Assembly: GCF_042648365.1 (NCBI RefSeq)
Contig: NZ_JBHRXI010000049.1
Span: forward strand, 310,001 to 374,000
Reading direction: 5' to 3'
Source: Lutimaribacter_A marinistellae
Lineage (GTDB): Bacteria; Pseudomonadota; Alphaproteobacteria; Rhodobacterales; Rhodobacteraceae
DNA length: 64,000 nt
Below are positions 8,308-16,338 of this stretch, piece by piece. Position 1 is the first letter of the stretch; each line of letters opens with the position of its first letter. The notes beneath the pieces are model-generated. The model saw only the letters and a program-made list of their open reading frames with translations, ran no database searches and had not been told where the DNA came from. A program made the position numbers and the translations under genes.

Positions 8308-9293
8308 TGAGCACGCTTTCGATATCCGGGCTGAACGTCTTCTTCTCGACCGAGGACGGCCCCCTGCACGCGTTGAAGGAGGTCGGATTCGAGGTTCCCG
8401 AACGCCGGATCGTCGGCATCGTGGGCGAATCCGGCTGCGGCAAGTCCACCCTGATCAACGCGATCCTCGGCCTGCTTGCCGACAATGGCGAAATCCGCAG
8501 CGGCCAGATCCTGTTCGAGGGCAGCCAGGACCTGACACGCCTGTCCCCGCGCCAGATGCAGGACCTGCGCGGCCCCCGCATCGCGACGGTGTTCCAGGAC
8601 CCGATGGGCGCGCTCAACCCGGTATTGTCGGTGGGTCAGCAGATGATCAACATCCAGTATCGCTCGGACCAGTCCAAGGCCGAGAAAGCCGCCCGCGCCA
8701 TCGAGATGCTGAAACTCGTGCGCATCCCCGATGCCGAAAGCGCGCTGGCGCGGTATCCGCACCAGTTCTCGGGCGGGATGAAGCAGCGGATCGCCATCGC
8801 GATGGCCCTGATGATGGAACCGGCGCTCTTGATCGCCGACGAACCGACCACAGCGCTCGACGCAACGCTTGAGGTCACCACGATCGAGCTTCTCAAGGAT
8901 CTCCAGGAAAAGATCGGCTGCTCGGTGATGTTCATCTCGCACCATCTCGGCGTGATCGCGGAACTGTGCGACGACGTGGTGGTGATGTATGCGGGCGAGG
9001 TGGTCGAACGGGGCACCGTGCGCGACGTCTTCCAGAACCCGGGCCACCCCTATACCCGCCGCCTGCTCGACTGCGACCCGGCGAGGCAGAGCCAGCGCAC
9101 GAGGATCCTGCCGACCATTCCGGGCGAAATCCCCGACCTGCGGGCAAGGCCCAGTGGCTGTGTCTTTGCCGCGCGCTGCCTCGACCGGCACGAGGGATGC
9201 GACCGCCCGCAAGTGGAACGGATGCTCGGGCGCGATCATGCCGCCCGCTGCAACCTTGTCCAAGCAGCCGAGGGCACGGGGGTCGACGCATGA
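8307..9293 (+). CDS. ABC transporter ATP-binding protein, DppD/OppD-like
   Basis: The 328-residue ATPase has Walker A GESGCGKST near residue 40, signature FSGGMKQR, Walker B LLIADEPT and switch His in SHHLG. The C-terminal oligopeptide extension (HPYTRRLLDCDP) carries a Cys-rich segment (GCVFAARCLDRHEGC plus a further Cys) like that known to bind an Fe-S cluster in DppD proteins. The start is the ATG overlapping the permease stop; longer upstream reading is antiparallel to permease coding. It pairs with the next ATPase as a heterodimer. Confidence 0.92.
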   Translation: MSTLSISGLNVFFSTEDGPLHALKEVGFEVPERRIVGIVGESGCGKSTLINAILGLLADNGEIRSGQILFEGSQDLTRLSPRQMQDLRGPRIATVFQDPMGALNPVLSVGQQMINIQYRSDQSKAEKAARAIEMLKLVRIPDAESALARYPHQFSGGMKQRIAIAMALMMEPALLIADEPTTALDATLEVTTIELLKDLQEKIGCSVMFISHHLGVIAELCDDVVVMYAGEVVERGTVRDVFQNPGHPYTRRLLDCDPARQSQRTRILPTIPGEIPDLRARPSGCVFAARCLDRHEGCDRPQVERMLGRDHAARCNLVQAAEGTGVDA

Positions 9294-10270
9294 ACACCGC
9301 TCCAATCCTCTCCGTCAACGATGTGCAGGTGTCCTTTCCCGTGGGCGGCCTCGCCACCCGCAGCGCCATTCTCGGCGTGGCCGGTGTCAGCTTCGACGTC
9401 CGCCCCGGTGAAACCTTTGCGCTGGTCGGTGAAAGCGGCTCGGGCAAAACCACGCTGGCCCGCGCCATCAACGGCCTGCAGGAGATCTCCAACGGCGAGA
9501 TCGTCTTTGACGGATCGCGCATCGACGGGCTCGGCAAAGGCCAGATGAAGCCGATCCGCAAACGCATGTCGATGATGTTCCAGGACCCCGTGGGTTCGCT
9601 GTCGCCGCGGATGACCGTGGGCGACCTGATCACCGAACCCTACAGGATTCATGGCGCCGAGGGCCGCAACCTCACCGACGAGGCCGCGCGGCTGCTATCC
9701 CTTGTCGGGCTGACGGCTGATTTCGCCAGCCGCTATCCGCACCAGCTGTCCGGCGGGCAGGCCCGGCGCGTCGGCGTCGCCCGGGCCATCGCCCTTGATC
9801 CTGCGCTGATCATCGCGGACGAGCCGACCGCCGGGCTCGACGTCTCCGTTCAGGGTGAGGTGCTGAACCTTCTCAACGAACTACGTGAACGTCTTGGTCT
9901 TGCCATGGTCATCATCACCCACAACCTCCACGTGGTCCATCACGTGGCCGACCGCACGGCGGTGATGTATCTCGGCCGCTTCGTCGAGGTCGGCGAGACC
10001 GAGGCCATGTTCGCCGCCCCGCGCCATCCCTATACCGCTGCCTTGCTGTCGGCCAATCCCGAACCGGACCCAGACAAGGCGCATGACCGCATCACCCTGC
10101 CGGCAGAAGTGCCCTCGCTTCTGTCGCGCCCCTCGGGATGCGAATTCCACACCCGCTGCCCCTGGGCGCAGCCCCTGTGCGCGCAGACGCCCCCGCCCTC
10201 GGGCGACGTCGCGTGCCACTTTCCGCTCGTACCCGGCGCGAAACCTCCTGTCAGCAAGGCCACCGCATGA
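9290..10270 (+). CDS. ABC transporter ATP-binding protein, DppF/OppF-like
   Basis: The second ATPase of the importer has 326 residues. Walker A GESGSGKTT, signature LSGGQARR, Walker B LIIADEPT and switch His in THNLH are intact; the C-terminal oligo-HPY region (HPYTAALLSANP) and a Cys-containing tail (GCEFHTRCPWAQPLC) are present. The start is chosen at the ATG forming an ATGA overlap with the preceding stop, and its own stop overlaps the CocE gene by 4 bp, tying the hydrolase to the transporter operon. Confidence 0.92.
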   Translation: MNTAPILSVNDVQVSFPVGGLATRSAILGVAGVSFDVRPGETFALVGESGSGKTTLARAINGLQEISNGEIVFDGSRIDGLGKGQMKPIRKRMSMMFQDPVGSLSPRMTVGDLITEPYRIHGAEGRNLTDEAARLLSLVGLTADFASRYPHQLSGGQARRVGVARAIALDPALIIADEPTAGLDVSVQGEVLNLLNELRERLGLAMVIITHNLHVVHHVADRTAVMYLGRFVEVGETEAMFAAPRHPYTAALLSANPEPDPDKAHDRITLPAEVPSLLSRPSGCEFHTRCPWAQPLCAQTPPPSGDVACHFPLVPGAKPPVSKATA

Positions 10271-12279
10271 TCGAAGTACACGAAACCGTCTGGATCACGA
10301 TGGCCGATGGCGCGCGGCTGGCCGCCCGCCTGTGGCTGCCCGAAGGCGCCCGTGCCAACCCGGTGCCCTGCATCCTCGAATACATCCCCTATCGCCGCCG
10401 CGACCGGACCCGCATGCGCGACGAATCCATGCATCCCCGCTTCGCCGAGGCGGGCTATGCCTCGATCCGCGTCGACATTCGCGGCTACGGCGACAGCGAC
10501 GGGCTGGCCGAGGACGAGTATTCCCACCAAGAGATGCAGGACGGTCACGCCGTGGTCCAGTGGATCGCGGAACAGGACTGGTGCGACGGCAATGTCGGCA
10601 TGTTCGGCAAAAGCTGGGGCGCTTACAACGCCTTCCAGGTCGCCTCGACCCGTCCCCCCGCGCTCAAGGCGATCATCACGGTGATGGGCACTGACGATCG
10701 CTGGCGCGAAGATATCCATTTCTATGGCGGCTGCCTTGCCAATGACAATTTCTGGTGGGGCTCGATCATGCAACTCTACAATGCCATGCCCCCGGACCCG
10801 GCCATCGTGGGTGCGGACAGGTGGCTGGACATGTGGCGCGGCAGGCTCGAAGGCGCCGAGTTCTGGCCTGCCATGTGGCTGGAGCATCAAACCCATGACG
10901 AAATGTGGCGCCGCGGTTCGATCTGCGAGGCCTATGCCGATGTCGACATCCCGGTCTATTTCTTCGGCGGCTGGGCCGACCTGTTCCGCGACACGCCCTT
11001 TCGCATCGCCGAACATCTCAAGGGCCCGGTCAAGGTGATGATGGGGCCCTGGGCGCATCTCTACCCGCATGAGGGCATTCCCGGACCCAAGGCCGATTTC
11101 GTCGCAGAGGCGATCCGCTTCTGGGATCACTGGCTCAAGGGCGTCGACACCGGCCTGATGGATGAACCGCCTCTGCGCTTCTTCATGCAGGAAAGCGTCG
11201 CCCCGAACGGCGCGCACAAACAGCGCACAGGCCGCTGGGTCGAAGAGCCGTCATGGCCGTCGCGAAACGTGACGATGACAGAACTCTCCCTGAACGCCGG
11301 AACGCTGGACGACACGCCACAGGCCGGGGTCGCTCTCTCGATCTGCTCCCCGCAAAGCTTCGGCGCCACCGGCGGCGACATGTGCTCTTTCGCGATCCCC
11401 GGCGACATGCCGATCGACTGCAGGGGCGATGCCGGCGGCGCGCTCGAGTTCCGGGGCGCGGCGCTCGACACGCCTTTGGATCTGCTCGGCCAGGCCCGCC
11501 TGACGCTCCGGCTGTCGGCGGACCGCGCACAGGGCATCGTGGCGGCACTGCTGATAGACGAGGCCCCCGATGGCGCGCAAACCCTGCTGAGCCGGGGATT
11601 CTGCAATCTCACGCACCGCGACAGCGACACCGCGCCCACGCCAGTGACCCCCGGCGAAGAGATGCAGATCACCGTGCCGCTTCACGGCATCGGCTGCCGG
11701 GTGCTGGCCGGTCACCGCATCGTCGTACAACTCGCCTCGGCCTATTGGCCGATCCTGTGGCCCGCGCCGGAACCGGTCACGCTGACACTGGCACCCGGTA
11801 CCTCCACCCTGCACCTGCCGGTCCGGACCGATGCAACGGATGCACCCGCCCTGCGCCCCCTGCCCGAGCCCGACAAGCCCATCGCCAAGCGCCCCGTCAC
11901 CCGCGTGCGCGACGGTGCAATGGAACGGTCCGTCCACACCGACCTGACCACCGGAGAGATCACGCATCGGTTCTTCCTCGACGGCGGCGTGTTCGGCCCG
12001 GTGGGGGACATGCGGCTGGACGAGATCGGCACCGTGCTCAGCGACATCTCGGATCGGCGCTACACGATCCGCGCCGACGACCCGCTTTCGGCAAGGGCGA
12101 CGATGGAACAGACCGCCAGCTTCACCCGCGACGACTGGCAGGCAAGGATCCACTGCTTCGCCGAACAGACCGCATCGGCGACCGAGTTTCACCTCCTGTC
12201 ACGCGTCACCTGCTGGTCCGGCGAGGAGCTGATCTTCGAACGCGAAAGAACCTTCGCGATCCCGCGAAACGGCATGTGA
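10267..12279 (+). CDS. CocE/NonD family serine hydrolase, full length
   Basis: The 670-residue hydrolase has no signal peptide, so it is probably cytoplasmic. It has an alpha/beta-hydrolase domain with nucleophile elbow GKSWGA (Ser116), a conserved ADLFRDTPFRIAEHL region carrying the probable catalytic Asp, and a GPWAHLYPHEG motif with the likely catalytic His. The C-terminal half (from about residue 330) is the jelly-roll domain of the X-Pro dipeptidyl-peptidase C-terminal family. The ATG is coupled (ATGA) to the upstream ATPase stop, so the enzyme probably hydrolyses what the importer brings in. It is a paralogue of the truncated gene at 1-1165, sharing AARLW, EYIPYR and WCDGNVGMFG. Confidence 0.9.
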   Translation: MIEVHETVWITMADGARLAARLWLPEGARANPVPCILEYIPYRRRDRTRMRDESMHPRFAEAGYASIRVDIRGYGDSDGLAEDEYSHQEMQDGHAVVQWIAEQDWCDGNVGMFGKSWGAYNAFQVASTRPPALKAIITVMGTDDRWREDIHFYGGCLANDNFWWGSIMQLYNAMPPDPAIVGADRWLDMWRGRLEGAEFWPAMWLEHQTHDEMWRRGSICEAYADVDIPVYFFGGWADLFRDTPFRIAEHLKGPVKVMMGPWAHLYPHEGIPGPKADFVAEAIRFWDHWLKGVDTGLMDEPPLRFFMQESVAPNGAHKQRTGRWVEEPSWPSRNVTMTELSLNAGTLDDTPQAGVALSICSPQSFGATGGDMCSFAIPGDMPIDCRGDAGGALEFRGAALDTPLDLLGQARLTLRLSADRAQGIVAALLIDEAPDGAQTLLSRGFCNLTHRDSDTAPTPVTPGEEMQITVPLHGIGCRVLAGHRIVVQLASAYWPILWPAPEPVTLTLAPGTSTLHLPVRTDATDAPALRPLPEPDKPIAKRPVTRVRDGAMERSVHTDLTTGEITHRFFLDGGVFGPVGDMRLDEIGTVLSDISDRRYTIRADDPLSARATMEQTASFTRDDWQARIHCFAEQTASATEFHLLSRVTCWSGEELIFERERTFAIPRNGM

Positions 12280-12314
12280 CGCAGACCATGCCCACGCCTG
12301 ATTGACCCAAGACC

Positions 12315-12331
12315 GGGAAACCACGTTTCCC
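12315..12331. other. Perfect short hairpin upstream of the alpha/beta hydrolase gene
   Basis: GGGAAAC-CAC-GTTTCCC is a perfect 7-bp stem with a 3-nt loop in the 77-nt gap between the CocE gene and the next hydrolase. It is followed by the AGGAGGA ribosome-binding site, not by a T-run. It could modulate message stability or be a small operator; no role can be read from sequence. Confidence 0.4.
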
Positions 12332-12356
12332 ACGACCCCGTCCGAGGAGGACAGAC

Positions 12357-13214
12357 ATGACCGTATTTCCGGGCTTTGGCGACAAGGCCGAATTCCACAC
12401 GCTGACCACCGATGACGGCGTCACCATGCGCGTCGTCATCCAGGGCTCGGGGCCCGATATCGTCTTCGTGCCCGGCGGCGACCAGGTCGCCGATGCCTAT
12501 TCGCAGCAATTCGCGCATCTGTCTGACCGGTACCGCTGCATCTCCTACGACCCGCGTGGCGCGGGCGATACCACCGCCCCGCCCCCGCCGTGGAGCATGC
12601 AGGATTACGCCCGCGACTGCGCCGCCGTGATCGATGCCTTTTGCGGCGGGCGCGCCGTGGTGACCGGGCTGTCGCTCGGCGGTCTGGTCACGCAGGCCAC
12701 AGCCATCGATTTCCCCGACAAGGTCAGCCTTGCCATCCCGATGGGCACAGCCGCCTATATCGACGGGTTCACACGGGACTGGATGCAGGCCGAAATCGAC
12801 TTGCGCAAGGCCGGCATCAAACTGCCCGACTACTTTCTCGCGCCGCATTACGCCGCCTATGCCTTTCCGGCCAAGGCGCTGCACGACCCGCAACTCTGGG
12901 CCCAGATCAAGGAGAGCTATACCGAACGCTTCCGCGACCGCGACCCGCAGGACACCATCGATCAATGGCAGGCCTGCCTCGATTTCGACTGCCGCGAGGG
13001 GCTCAAGACCTGCCCGGTGCCGTTCCATGTCATCTCCTTCTCCGAGGACGTGCAGACGGCGCCTTCCATGTGCAAGGTCGTCTCGGATCTCGCCCCCAAC
13101 GGCACCTTTCACGAAATCCCGGGGCTGGGGCATGTCTCGCTCGTGCGGCACAGGCCCGAGGTGGTCGCCGCCAAGCTGCGCGAGATCCTTGACCAGGCCC
13201 TGTCGCCGGTCTGA
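12357..13214 (+). CDS. Alpha/beta-fold hydrolase
   Basis: The 285-residue hydrolase of the esterase/lipase superfamily has an oxyanion-hole region near residue 35-40 (VPGGDQ), YDPRGAGDTTAP after strand 4, nucleophile elbow GLSLGG near residue 105, and a C-terminal IPGLGHVSLVR giving the catalytic His. A strong AGGAGGA precedes the ATG. It follows the CocE gene and is 6 nt before the M81 peptidase gene, so it probably belongs to the same catabolic unit. The bond cleaved is unknown. Confidence 0.88.
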   Translation: MTVFPGFGDKAEFHTLTTDDGVTMRVVIQGSGPDIVFVPGGDQVADAYSQQFAHLSDRYRCISYDPRGAGDTTAPPPPWSMQDYARDCAAVIDAFCGGRAVVTGLSLGGLVTQATAIDFPDKVSLAIPMGTAAYIDGFTRDWMQAEIDLRKAGIKLPDYFLAPHYAAYAFPAKALHDPQLWAQIKESYTERFRDRDPQDTIDQWQACLDFDCREGLKTCPVPFHVISFSEDVQTAPSMCKVVSDLAPNGTFHEIPGLGHVSLVRHRPEVVAAKLREILDQALSPV

Positions 13215-13220
13215 TACGCC

Positions 13221-14726
13221 ATGGCGCGGATTGCCATCGCCGGATTTCAACACGAAACCAACAGCTTCGGCATCGGTCGCGCCGGGCTGGCCGAGTTCGA
13301 GATGGCCGACAGCTGGCCCGCGCTGCTGACCGGGGACGACGTCATTTCCGGCACGCGCGGGATGAACCTTCCCATCGCCGGTTTCGCCGCGACGGCATCG
13401 CAGGCAGGCGCAGCGCTACACCCGATCCTGTGGTGCGCGGCCGAGCCGTCTGGCCCCGTGACGGATCAGGCCTTCGACACGATCGCGGGCCGCATCCTTG
13501 ACGGGCTGCGCAGTGCCGGACCGCTCGACGCGCTCTTTCTCGACCTGCACGGCGCGATGATCACCGACAGCCACACCGATGGCGAAGGCGCCCTGCTGGA
13601 GCGTCTCCGCGCGGCCCTCGGTCCCTCGCTTCCCATCGCCGTCAGCCTCGACATGCATGCCAACGTCTCGGCCCGCATGGCAAAGCTCGCGGATGTGATC
13701 TGCATCTACAAAACCTATCCCCATCTCGACATGGCCGAAACCGGCGCCCGTTGCTGGCACCGGCTGCAACCCCTGCTCAAAGGCTCGCGCCCCGCCAAGG
13801 CATTCCGGTCCAGTTCCATACTGATCCCACTGCATGCGCAGAACACCGGGGCCGAGCCCGCGCGCGGCCTCTATGCCGCCTTGCCGGACGACCCCGACGA
13901 ACATGTCGAGATGGCCGTCGGTTTCACCGCGGGCGACACGCCCGATGTCGGCGCGTCCGTCCTCGCCTATGCCCCGTCGCAGGCACGCGCCGATGCGCAG
14001 GCCGACGCCGCGCTCCAACGGCTTCAGGCAGCCCGCGATGCGTTCGATACTTCGCTTGCCCGCCCGGCGCAGGCCGTGGCCGAGGCGATGACCATGTCAG
14101 GCGACGGACCCGTGATCCTTGCCGATGTGCAGGACAACCCCGGCGCCGGTGCCTCTTCCGACACGACAGGCCTTTTGCGGGCCCTTGTCGACGCGCGCGC
14201 CACGGGGGTTCTGCTGGGGCTGATGCACGACCCTCTCCTGGCCGAACAGGCCCACGCGGCGGGCGTGGGTGCCATCGTCGAGGGCGCGCTCGGCGGGCGC
14301 TCGGGCCTGCCCGACGATCATCCCTTTGCCGGGCGGTTCCGGGTGCAGACGATCAGCGATGGCAACGTCGCCTATAGCGGGGCGATGTATGGCGGCGGTA
14401 TCGCCACCCTGGGCCCATCCTGCGTTCTGCATGTCGAGGATACGCAGGCCGACGTGACCGTCGTGGTCACCAGCATCCGCAACCAGTGCCTCGACCTCGC
14501 GCAGTTCACGCATTTCGGTCTGCAGCCGCAGCAGGCAAGGATCGTCGTTGTCAAAAGCACCGCCCATTTCCGCGCCGATTTCGAACCGATCGCCGCAAGG
14601 GTCATCCCCGTCGCCGCGCCCGGTCTGTTCCCGTGCGAACCACCCTACGCCCGCAAGGACGCAAAGGGGTCCCCCAACCAGTCGGCGAAAAACGGCGCGC
14701 CTTCGGTAAGGTCCGGACTGCGCTGA
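13221..14726 (+). CDS. M81 family metallopeptidase (MlrC/microcystinase C-like)
   Basis: The 501-residue protein starts with FQHETNSF, typical of the family, and shows zinc-site motifs SLDMHANVS and YKTYPHLDM. Family members hydrolyse small linear peptides; MlrC finishes breakdown of linearised microcystin. The start lies 6 nt after the hydrolase stop. The last roughly 27 codons (from about 14645) do not look like a family C-terminus (Arg/Lys/Ser-rich) and run antisense to a decayed LysR-like fragment, so the tail may have been altered by the deletion that damaged that gene. The role in peptide breakdown fits the peptide-type importer upstream. Confidence 0.88.
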   Translation: MARIAIAGFQHETNSFGIGRAGLAEFEMADSWPALLTGDDVISGTRGMNLPIAGFAATASQAGAALHPILWCAAEPSGPVTDQAFDTIAGRILDGLRSAGPLDALFLDLHGAMITDSHTDGEGALLERLRAALGPSLPIAVSLDMHANVSARMAKLADVICIYKTYPHLDMAETGARCWHRLQPLLKGSRPAKAFRSSSILIPLHAQNTGAEPARGLYAALPDDPDEHVEMAVGFTAGDTPDVGASVLAYAPSQARADAQADAALQRLQAARDAFDTSLARPAQAVAEAMTMSGDGPVILADVQDNPGAGASSDTTGLLRALVDARATGVLLGLMHDPLLAEQAHAAGVGAIVEGALGGRSGLPDDHPFAGRFRVQTISDGNVAYSGAMYGGGIATLGPSCVLHVEDTQADVTVVVTSIRNQCLDLAQFTHFGLQPQQARIVVVKSTAHFRADFEPIAARVIPVAAPGLFPCEPPYARKDAKGSPNQSAKNGAPSVRSGLR

Positions 14727-14844
14727 CGGATCAGCCCATAGGTCGATCCCTCCCGCGACAGCTTGCTGCTGCGCTGGCTTACGGCCCCGTGGGTCGCCGC
14801 CGCACGGACCCAGCCGAGCCGCGCAGATCGTCGTGGGTGGGCAT
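14645..14844 (-). pseudogene. Probable remnant of a LysR-type regulator (internal deletion, frameshift)
   Basis: Read leftward, an ATG at 14842-14844 opens MPTHDDLR; then, in another frame, come a helix-turn-helix-like LGWVRAAATHGAVSQR and a C-terminal piece GAPFFADWL, ending at a TAG at 14645. The pieces resemble the beginning and end of a LysR protein with the middle missing. The divergent arrangement with the pdxA remnant at 14934 is the usual LysR layout, which supports the reading. Similarity is judged by eye only. Confidence 0.4.
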
Positions 14845-14933
14845 GTCCGTTCGTCTCACCCGTGATCAAATGTCACCAATACCGGTCAGAACAAATCGAT
14901 CGATGGCCCGTCCCGACGTGGTAGGTTCGGCGC

Positions 14934-15163
14934 ATGAACAACGGTCCCGACAGCAACAGGCCGCTGGCCATCAAGATGGGCGCCCCCTCGGGCATCGTCC
15001 TCGACCATGGCATGAACATCGCACTTGGCTTGCCCTTCCTCCGCTCCAGCCCAGATCATGACCCGGCCTTCGATAGTGCAGCACCGGCAGGGCCGAGGCT
15101 GCAAGCCTGTTGACGGCCATCACCTGCGCCCGACAAATGATCGCGGCCCGGAAAAAGGAATGA
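14934..15163 (+). pseudogene. Remnant of a pdxA-type 4-hydroxythreonine-4-phosphate dehydrogenase gene
   Basis: The ATG at 14934 begins with RPLAIKMGAPSGI, the PdxA N-terminus, which jumps directly to GLPFLRSSPDHDPAFD, the PdxA C-terminal region; more than 200 codons are missing. A one-base deletion near 15080 shifts the rest out of frame; in the shifted frame the true C-terminus TGRAEAASLLTAITCARQMI continues to a TGA at 15161-15163. That stop overlaps an ATG (15160), showing that the gene was once coupled to the downstream barrel-cupin gene. In the frame of its own ATG, translation stops at 15113 after 59 codons. Certainly non-functional as an enzyme. Confidence 0.75.
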
Positions 15164-15168
15164 CCCCG

Positions 15169-16224
15169 ATGGGACTTCGTTTCATCTTCATGCTGACCCG
15201 CAACGACAAGACGGTCGAAGAGGCCGAACGGCACCTAGAAACGGCCCTCGCCGCCGGGGTGCATCACATCGGCTTCAAGGATGTGGGCCTGCCCTTCAAG
15301 CGGCTGAAAAAGCTCAACGCCGCGATCAAGGCCGGGGGCGCGACAAGTTATCTCGAGGTGGTATCGCTGGACAGGGACAGCGAGGTGACCTCCGCCAGGG
15401 CCGCGGTCGAAATCGGCGTCGACATCCTGCTCGGCGGCACCAATGTCGATGCGGTCCTGCCCGTGCTGCAAGGCACCGGCATCCTCTATTTCCCCTTCCC
15501 CGGCAGGATCGAAGGCCACCCCAGCGTGCTGACCGGCTCGATCGACGAGGTGGTCGACAGCGCCATCGATCTGGCCTCGCGCGACGGGGTTCACGGGCTG
15601 GACCTGCTTGCCTATCGCTCGTCCGAGAACGTTACCGGCCTGATGGCCGCGGTCTGTACTGCCGTGGACAAGCCTGTGATCATGGCAGGTTCCATCGGAT
15701 CCCGCGAACAGATCAGGATAGCGCGCCGCTCGGGGGCGGCGGGTTTCACCATCGGAACCGCCGCGCTCGATGGCGAGTATCCCGCCGACGGCCCCGCGCT
15801 CGAGATGCAGCTGCGCTCGATCCAGCGCGACGTGGCCGGGGTGAACCAGCACCTGTCGCCCAACGCCCCCAAGAACCTCGATCGCGCCTTTGCCTCGTTT
15901 ACCGAAACCTGGAGCCCGCGCATCGCCGGACAGGTCAACAACATGATGGTCAAGCTGGCAAAGTTCGAGGGAGAGTTCGTCTGGCACCACCACGAGACCG
16001 AGGACGAGTTGTTCCTCGTTCACAAGGGGCGCCTGTTGATGAAGTTTCGCGACCGCGACGAGATCATCGAGCAGGGCGAATTCATCATCGTGCCGCATGG
16101 CGTGGAACACTGTCCCGTCGCCCTCGACGGCATCTGCGAGGTTCTGTTGATGGAACCCGCCACGACCGTGAATACAGGGAATGCCGATGACGCGCGCAAG
16201 GTCACCGATCTCAAGCGCGTCTAG
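15169..16224 (+). CDS. (Beta/alpha)8-barrel protein (HisA/HisF-like) fused to a C-terminal cupin
   Basis: The 351-residue protein has two parts. Residues 1-225 look like a phosphate-binding TIM barrel (RFIFMLTRND, GVDILLGGTNVD, GLDLLAYRSSENV, VIMAGSIGSREQIRIARRSG, AGFTIGTAALDG). Residues about 235-345 match a cupin usually found as a separate small protein (GEFVWHHHETEDELFLVHKG, ligands HxHxxxE; FIIVPHGVEHCPVA). The start at 15169 has AAAAAGGA 9 nt upstream; the ATG at 15160, overlapping the stop of the dead pdxA frame, is the alternative and adds three residues. Relatives of the barrel occur beside PdxA-like dehydrogenases of sugar-acid pathways. The reaction is unknown; the cupin may be catalytic or sensory. 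Confidence 0.75.
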   Translation: MGLRFIFMLTRNDKTVEEAERHLETALAAGVHHIGFKDVGLPFKRLKKLNAAIKAGGATSYLEVVSLDRDSEVTSARAAVEIGVDILLGGTNVDAVLPVLQGTGILYFPFPGRIEGHPSVLTGSIDEVVDSAIDLASRDGVHGLDLLAYRSSENVTGLMAAVCTAVDKPVIMAGSIGSREQIRIARRSGAAGFTIGTAALDGEYPADGPALEMQLRSIQRDVAGVNQHLSPNAPKNLDRAFASFTETWSPRIAGQVNNMMVKLAKFEGEFVWHHHETEDELFLVHKGRLLMKFRDRDEIIEQGEFIIVPHGVEHCPVALDGICEVLLMEPATTVNTGNADDARKVTDLKRV

Positions 16225-16338
16225 ACACATACGCGCAGGCCGGCCCTCGGGGAAGTTCCTGCCGCAACCCGCTCAAATTCGATTTCCCGGCTGCCAAACC
16301 CTTGCTACCCTTCACATGTCACGCTGTGGGAGGACGAG

